Shown here piece after piece: positions 5,763-9,626 of a DNA stretch of 9,626 nt (the first letter of the stretch is position 1; every line of letters begins with the position of its first letter). Where the stretch lies: the NCBI GenBank assembly GCA_905479965.1, contig CAJQOR010000007.1, forward strand, positions 1 to 9,626, written 5' to 3'. The stretch comes from an uncultured Rhizobiaceae group bacterium (GTDB lineage: Bacteria; Pseudomonadota; Alphaproteobacteria; Rhizobiales; Rhizobiaceae). The notes under the pieces were generated by a model. That model saw only the letters and a list, made by a program, of their open reading frames with translations, made no database searches and was not told where the DNA came from. Position numbers and translations under genes: made by a program.

Positions 5763-5987
5763 CAATCAGCAAAATCAGCTCAAGCGGACCAAACCAGCCA
5801 AACCAACCAAGCGGCAAAGCCAGTTGTTCGTGACGACACAGATGATTTTCATTCAGTACTGCAATCTCAACAGAGCCCGCAACGATCTCGACCGTTGGAC
5901 CCTATTCCTGAAACGGCTGAAGAACGCGTCAACAAGCTCAAAGCTCTGCTTGATGAAGCGCAAAAGTCCAGATTAAATAAAAGCTAG
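5763..5987 (+). pseudogene. C-terminal fragment of an unrecognised gene, no start codon
   Basis: In one plus-strand frame the segment ends in a protein-like tail: a Gln/Ala/Lys-rich stretch, then KPVVRDDTDDFHSVLQSQ, PLDPIPETAEERVNKLKAL, LDEAQKSRLNKS and TAG. From the last upstream stop (5697) there is no ATG, GTG or TTG until near residue 53 of the fragment, so it has no usable start. A competing frame (5641-5976) starts with ATG but gives a low-complexity basic product. The acidic and amphipathic pattern of the chosen frame looks more natural. The fragment abuts the ligase remnant near 5760 and stops 4 bp before the convergent dksA. I cannot name the family. Confidence 0.5.
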
Positions 5988-5991
5988 AGAC

Positions 5992-6411
5992 TTATTCGTC
6001 TCGGTAGACTTTTTCACGACGTTCGTGACGTTCCTGCGCTTCAATTGACAATGTTGCAATTGGTCTCGCATCAAGACGCTTAAGACTAATCGGCTCACCT
6101 GTGTCTTCACAATAGCCGTATTCACCTTCGTCTATTCGACGCAATGCAGCGTCAATTTTTGAGATTAGTTTACGTTGGCGATCACGAGCACGAAGTTCAA
6201 TCGCTCGGTCAGATTCAGATGAGGCACGGTCTGCAACATCTGGATGGTTCGAGCTCTCTTCAGCCAATTTTCCCATTGTCTCACGCGCGCCTTGCAAGAT
6301 CTCATCTTTCCAGTCGGTAAGTTTTTTCCTGAAATAGGCAGCTTGACGCGGATTCATGAACTCCTCGTCGTCAGATGGTACGTAAGAATCCAATTTTGAA
6401 CCGTCAGTCAT
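5992..6411 (-). CDS. dksA: DksA-type RNA polymerase-binding transcription factor (single-cysteine form)
   Basis: A 139-residue protein with the DksA layout: N-terminal helix, long coiled coil (about 22-95), and a small C-terminal zinc-finger-like fold. The coiled-coil tip keeps the pair of acidic residues (D58 and D61 in DVADRA) that act in the RNA polymerase secondary channel together with ppGpp. The finger reads YCEDTGEPISLKRLDARPIATLSIEAQ: only C101 remains of the four cysteines, the others being T104, S122 and A125, so zinc binding as in E. coli is unlikely. Single-cysteine DksA proteins are known from alphaproteobacteria (for example Rhodobacter sphaeroides) and can be functional. The start has an AGGGA site 8 bases upstream. 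It is transcribed away from ycjX, with a plausible promoter at 6448-6476. Confidence 0.95.
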   Translation of the reverse strand: MTDGSKLDSYVPSDDEEFMNPRQAAYFRKKLTDWKDEILQGARETMGKLAEESSNHPDVADRASSESDRAIELRARDRQRKLISKIDAALRRIDEGEYGYCEDTGEPISLKRLDARPIATLSIEAQERHERREKVYRDE

Positions 6412-6447
6412 GATCTGTATCCCTAAACTTTACGCCTTATTGAGCGC

Positions 6448-6476
6448 TGTATAAACAGTGTCGGACCAGCTTACAA
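6448..6476 (-). promoter_or_regulatory. Predicted dksA promoter
   Basis: On the minus strand TTGTAA (6471-6476) and TATACA (6448-6453) are separated by exactly 17 bp. Each matches the sigma-70 consensus at four of six positions. It would give a leader of about 30 bases before the dksA ATG. The rest of the 6412-6644 gap holds no gene that I can see. Confidence 0.4.
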
Positions 6477-6613
6477 GTAGTAAAAAGTTGATCGCTCGCC
6501 TCCCACGGGCTGCTGTTTAGTGAATTTTCATGACAGTAAAATGATATTTTTAGCGTCAAATCCCTTAAATCACTCATTTCATACACTATATGAATAAAAA
6601 CCAACGTTTTTAA

Positions 6614-6641
6614 TTGCAGAATTATTCACAGAATTGATAAT
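6614..6641 (+). promoter_or_regulatory. Predicted ycjX-ycjF promoter
   Basis: TTGCAG (6614-6619) and GATAAT (6636-6641) with a 16-bp spacer in a very AT-rich stretch. Transcription would begin near 6648. That lies after the TTG at 6645, which supports the start of ycjX at 6696 instead. Confidence 0.35.
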
Positions 6642-6695
6642 AATTTGAGCTTAATTTTCGCAGATTGTAAAAACTGGAGTAGCACAGGAGTAGCC

Positions 6696-8183
6696 TTGTC
6701 TGAATATTCGACAGTTTCCCGAATCGCAGAAGAAGCTTATGGCGTTTTTGATACTGCAACGTCCCGTGCCAAAGAGATTTTCCAACCAACTGTTCGCCTC
6801 GGCGTTACTGGATTGTCGCGCGCAGGAAAGACAGTTTTTATAACTTCACTTATCCACAATTTAATGCATGGAAAGAAGCTGCCTTTCTTTAATGCAAAGT
6901 ATTCGGGCCGAATCTCAAAGGTATATTTGCAGCCGCAACCCGACGATGACGTGCCACGTTTTTCTTATGAGGGTCACTTAGAAAGCTTAACGCAAGAACG
7001 ATCATGGCCTGAATCAACCAGATCAATCTCGCAATTACGATTGACCATCGAATTTGAAACTGAAAATTCCTGGGGAAAGATGTTCTCTCCAGGAAAACTT
7101 AACCTCGACATAATCGATTACCCTGGCGAGTGGTTGCTGGACTTGCCGCTATTGTCGCAAGATTTTGCAACATTTTCTAAAAACGCAGTTGAAATGTCGC
7201 AAAGTTATCCCCGATCCGAATTAAGTACGAAATGGTTAGAGCTCGCCGCAACGATTGATCCAAATGCTGATTTTGAAGATCCACCCATTATCGAACTTGC
7301 GAGCGCCTTTTCTGATTATTTGAAAGATTGCAAACACGACAAGCGCGCGTTTTCAACGCTTCCCCCTGGGCGCTTTTTGCTGCCCGGCGATTTAGAAGGT
7401 TCACCTGCCGTCACCTTCGCGCCGCTTTTAGAAATAGAAGGAAAGTCTGCAAAACCAAACAGCATGCTCGCCATGATGGAGCGACGATTTGAAAGCTATA
7501 AATCAAAAGTCATCAAACCATTTTATCAAAACCACTTCGCCCGTTTGGATCGACAAGTTATTTTGATCGATGCACTGCAAGCGCTGAATGCAGGTCGCGA
7601 GGCAGTGGTCGATTTAGAGCGTGCTCTTGGCGATATATTACTCAGTTTTAACACAGGTAAAAATAGCTTTCCGGCAAACTTATTCACGCGTCGCATTGAT
7701 AAAATTCTGGTTGCGGCAACCAAAGCTGATCATCTTCACCACGAGAGCCATGATCATTTGCAAGCCATCGTCCAACGGCTGGTTAATCGCGCATTAGTAA
7801 AGATTGACGCAACAGGTGCTGAGGTGGATGTTTTGGCAATAGCAGCCATAAGAGCAACCAAAGAAGCCACCCATAAAAACGGTGATGATGAATTACAGCT
7901 CATTGTTGGCACCCCGCGAGAGGGTGAACAACTGGGTGATGAAACATTTGATGGACAAACGCAAAAAGCTATATTTCCCGGCGACTTACCTGAAAATTCG
8001 GATTCAATTTTTGAAGCTGTTGATTCAGATCATGAAGACGAATTTGAAGACCTCAAACACATCAATTTTGTTCGCTTTCGCCCGCCATTATTGAAAAGTA
8101 ATCAATCCAAAAAGCCCATTGATATACCGCATATTCGACTGGATCGCGCGCTCGAATTTTTAATCGGAGATCGTCTGCAATGA
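6696..8183 (+). CDS. ycjX: YcjX-family P-loop GTPase-like stress protein
   Basis: A 495-residue protein. The P-loop GLSRAGKT (residues 39-46), a DxxG-type switch in DYPGEW (141-146), and a base-specificity motif TKAD (342-345) give the GTPase-like layout of the YcjX (DUF463) family. These proteins are associated with the envelope stress/phage shock regulon in E. coli; the exact role is unknown. A TTG at 6645 would add 17 residues. I choose TTG 6696 because a perfect AGGAG (6686-6690) lies 5 bases upstream. There is an acidic region after about residue 400 (KNGDDELQLIV, then a run with EAVDSDHEDEFEDL). The stop overlaps the next gene's ATG as ATGA, so translation is probably coupled to ycjF. 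Confidence 0.92.
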   Translation: MSEYSTVSRIAEEAYGVFDTATSRAKEIFQPTVRLGVTGLSRAGKTVFITSLIHNLMHGKKLPFFNAKYSGRISKVYLQPQPDDDVPRFSYEGHLESLTQERSWPESTRSISQLRLTIEFETENSWGKMFSPGKLNLDIIDYPGEWLLDLPLLSQDFATFSKNAVEMSQSYPRSELSTKWLELAATIDPNADFEDPPIIELASAFSDYLKDCKHDKRAFSTLPPGRFLLPGDLEGSPAVTFAPLLEIEGKSAKPNSMLAMMERRFESYKSKVIKPFYQNHFARLDRQVILIDALQALNAGREAVVDLERALGDILLSFNTGKNSFPANLFTRRIDKILVAATKADHLHHESHDHLQAIVQRLVNRALVKIDATGAEVDVLAIAAIRATKEATHKNGDDELQLIVGTPREGEQLGDETFDGQTQKAIFPGDLPENSDSIFEAVDSDHEDEFEDLKHINFVRFRPPLLKSNQSKKPIDIPHIRLDRALEFLIGDRLQ

Positions 8184-9247
8184 GTAAAAAATCCAGTCGT
8201 CCCCCCGCATCCTTTTCAGTTGACGAACCGGAAAGCGAGCACAATACCAAACCATCTAGACGCGCAGCAGCATCGATTGAACTCAACGATGATCATATCC
8301 AACTAACACCCGATGATGAGGATGTATTCTCATTTGAAACACCGCCATTGGATGAAGAAAACATAGCACAGATTGAGACCGCATCTCAGCGCAAAAGATT
8401 CTCTTTCACCAAACTCTTCATCAGCGGGTTCACAGTTCTCATAGGTCTTGCGATCGGATTGTGGGTTGATAATCTAATTACGAACCTCTTCGCACAATCT
8501 GAGTGGTTAGGGTGGATTGGCGTTGGACTGACATCATTCATGGCCTTGGGCCTCATCGGCCTCATATGGCAAGAAGCATCCGCCTTTATGAAGCTAAATT
8601 CTGTTGGTGACATGCGCGAACAAACAAGCAAGATAAATGCCTCGACATCTGTTGGCACAACATGGAAGCTTGTCACACGCATCACCAATGCAGTTTCCAA
8701 TAATCCAATGACATCGCAAGGACGACAAGCGGTCAAAGAACTTGAGCGTGAAGTCGTCGACAGCGTGAACCTGATTGAATTTACCGAACGTGAACTACTG
8801 AAAAACCTGGATCAGCAAGCCACGCAACTCATATCTGCATCCGCAAAGCGCGTCTCCATAGTGACAGCAATCAGCCCCCGTGCTTTGATCGATACAGGCT
8901 ATGTACTCTTTGAAATGGTGCGTCTCGCCCGACGAATATCACAGATCTATGGTGTGCGCCCCGGGTTTTTAGGAACGCTCAAGTTGCTCAAATCAATTGC
9001 TATGCATCTTGCCGTCACAGGTGCAGTATCGCTTGGTGATAGTGTTGTGCAGCAAATGATTGGCCAAGGTGTTGCGGCTAAAATTTCCGCGCGATTCGGC
9101 GAAGGTTTTGTGAACGGTCTTATGACCACAAGATTTGGTATTGTGGCCATGGAAGTTGCGCGCCCTATGCCATTTCGCGGACTTAAACGCCCGAGTTTGA
9201 GCAACTTTCTAAATGAGCTGAACATTTTAAAATCAGAAAAAAAGTGA
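8180..9247 (+). CDS. ycjF: YcjF-family inner-membrane protein (DUF697)
   Basis: A 355-residue protein. Residues 1-75 are a polar, acidic cytoplasmic N-terminus. Two membrane helices follow (about 78-98 and 109-131). The segment from about 150 to 230 is helical and charged. The DUF697-like C-terminus has hydrophobic helices in 262-300 (GFLGTLKLLKSIAMHLAVTG) and a glycine-rich GEGFVNGLMTTRFGIVAMEV. This is the usual partner of YcjX, and the four-base ATGA overlap supports a two-gene operon. It probably anchors YcjX at the membrane; this is inference from gene pairing. Length and layout fit the family (TIGR01620-type). Confidence 0.92.
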   Translation: MSKKSSRPPASFSVDEPESEHNTKPSRRAAASIELNDDHIQLTPDDEDVFSFETPPLDEENIAQIETASQRKRFSFTKLFISGFTVLIGLAIGLWVDNLITNLFAQSEWLGWIGVGLTSFMALGLIGLIWQEASAFMKLNSVGDMREQTSKINASTSVGTTWKLVTRITNAVSNNPMTSQGRQAVKELEREVVDSVNLIEFTERELLKNLDQQATQLISASAKRVSIVTAISPRALIDTGYVLFEMVRLARRISQIYGVRPGFLGTLKLLKSIAMHLAVTGAVSLGDSVVQQMIGQGVAAKISARFGEGFVNGLMTTRFGIVAMEVARPMPFRGLKRPSLSNFLNELNILKSEKK

Positions 9248-9251
9248 CTTT

Positions 9252-9295
9252 AGCGACCGATTGTATCATTTCGTGATCAGAGCTAGTCGTTTTTT
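9252..9295 (+). terminator. Weak candidate terminator after ycjF
   Basis: AGCGAC (9252-9257) can pair with GTCGTT (9286-9291, one G-U), enclosing a smaller ATCA/TGAT hairpin, and six T residues follow (9290-9295). The loop is long and the stem short, so support is weak. Confidence 0.25.
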
Positions 9296-9367
9296 ACCAC
9301 TTTGCTTACCAAGCATTAACCATTCCAAGGCACTTTCGGGGAAGTATTAACCTTGTTTGGTATTTCT

Positions 9368-9626
9368 ATGTCTAAATTTTTGAACCGTTTTATCTTCGTC
9401 GTTGCTCTATTCATTGCCGCATTATGTTCTGCGAGCATTGCGTCTGCCGCTAATGATAAAAAGTTCTTTGGTTCTGTTGAAGGAACATGGAAGGGCCCTG
9501 GAAAAATCGTTGCAGGGAAATATAAAGGCACTAAATTTTCATGTTCGCTCGAAGGTACGCCCGTTAAAGGTAAATCCGTAGGCGTGTCGATGGACGGCAA
9601 ATGCCGCGTTGGCGTGTTTAACCAAC
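9368..9626 (+). CDS. Exported small protein of unknown function, N-terminal part (partial)
   Basis: The gene runs off the right edge after 86 codons. Residues 1-27 form a clear signal peptide (MSKFLNRF, hydrophobic core, cut expected near ASA-AND). The mature part begins with a pattern rich in Gly and aromatic residues: FFGSVEGTWKGPGKIVAG, KYKGTKFSCSLEG, SMDGKCRVGVF. Cysteines at 59 and 79 could form a disulphide in the periplasm. This resembles small conserved rhizobial-type periplasmic proteins, but I do not know their function. An in-frame TTG at 9353 has a GGGGAAG ribosome site (9338-9344) about 8 bases upstream and would add five residues. The ATG at 9368 has no good site, so 9353 may be the true start. 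Confidence 0.75.
   Translation, partial: MSKFLNRFIFVVALFIAALCSASIASAANDKKFFGSVEGTWKGPGKIVAGKYKGTKFSCSLEGTPVKGKSVGVSMDGKCRVGVFNQ

Noticed and set aside
5763..5817. ATG at 5817 as a true start of the ligase ORF
   Set aside because: Residues before HLGRMDEDGY do not resemble ligases and are antisense to the plus-strand fragment, so the start is accidental.
5641..5976. Plus-strand ORF starting at an ATG opposite the ligase fragment
   Set aside because: Its first half is antisense to the conserved ligase domain and its second half is low-complexity basic sequence. The overlapping frame ending at 5987 is more protein-like.
9316..9600. Minus-strand ORF over the last gene
   Set aside because: It is the antisense of a clear signal-peptide-bearing plus-strand gene that runs off the edge.
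1..9626. tRNA, rRNA, CRISPR arrays, insertion-sequence ends
   Set aside because: I looked on both strands and found no cloverleaf, spaced repeat array, transposase or terminal inverted repeats.

Overview
The window reads as an AT-leaning (about 42-45% GC by eye) chromosomal segment of an alphaproteobacterium. The evidence is a DksA of the one-cysteine type described in alphaproteobacteria, an overlapping ycjX-ycjF pair, a CopC/CopD/cytochrome c group behind a CueR/HmrR-like promoter, and Shine-Dalgarno-led genes with several GTG/TTG start options. A marine member of the Hyphomicrobiales or Rhodobacterales is a reasonable guess, but the genus cannot be fixed from the sequence alone.

Layout. 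2-193 (+) is the 3' end of a diaminopropionate ammonia-lyase-like PLP enzyme. 342-2053 (-) is a three-gene copper operon transcribed leftward: membrane-anchored cytochrome c, periplasmic CopC, membrane CopD. It sits behind a MerR/CueR-type promoter with a 19-bp spacer (2084-2114). 2131-2700 (-) is a small Crp/Fnr regulator, divergent from 2775-3359 (+), an exported histidine-rich protein; the 74 bp between them hold a perfect 18-bp palindrome. 3510-4406 (-) is a sterol-desaturase/fatty-acid-hydroxylase-family membrane protein, divergent from a TetR-type regulator at 4519-5067 (+); a 26-bp near-palindrome between them is the likely operator. 5068-5987 is a decay zone holding remnants of an unknown gene, the C-terminal third of an acyl-CoA ligase (-), and the start-less C-terminal end of another gene (+). 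The last two meet at one apparent breakpoint near 5760. 5992-6411 (-) is dksA. 6696-8183 and 8180-9247 (+) are ycjX and ycjF. From 9353/9368 to the end (+) is the start of an exported small protein cut by the window edge.

How the parts fit. The left half looks like a copper handling and envelope redox module with at least two control inputs: an absent MerR-family activator and the resident Crp/Fnr protein. The middle is a regulator-plus-hydroxylase pair. The right half is housekeeping: stringent-response factor, and stress-linked YcjX/YcjF. A 63-bp repeat occurs three times, always on the same strand and always in the gap between two converging genes (269-331, 3392-3454, 5176-5238). It is the most unexplained element here. 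The longest copy looks like the tail of a dead or decaying gene.
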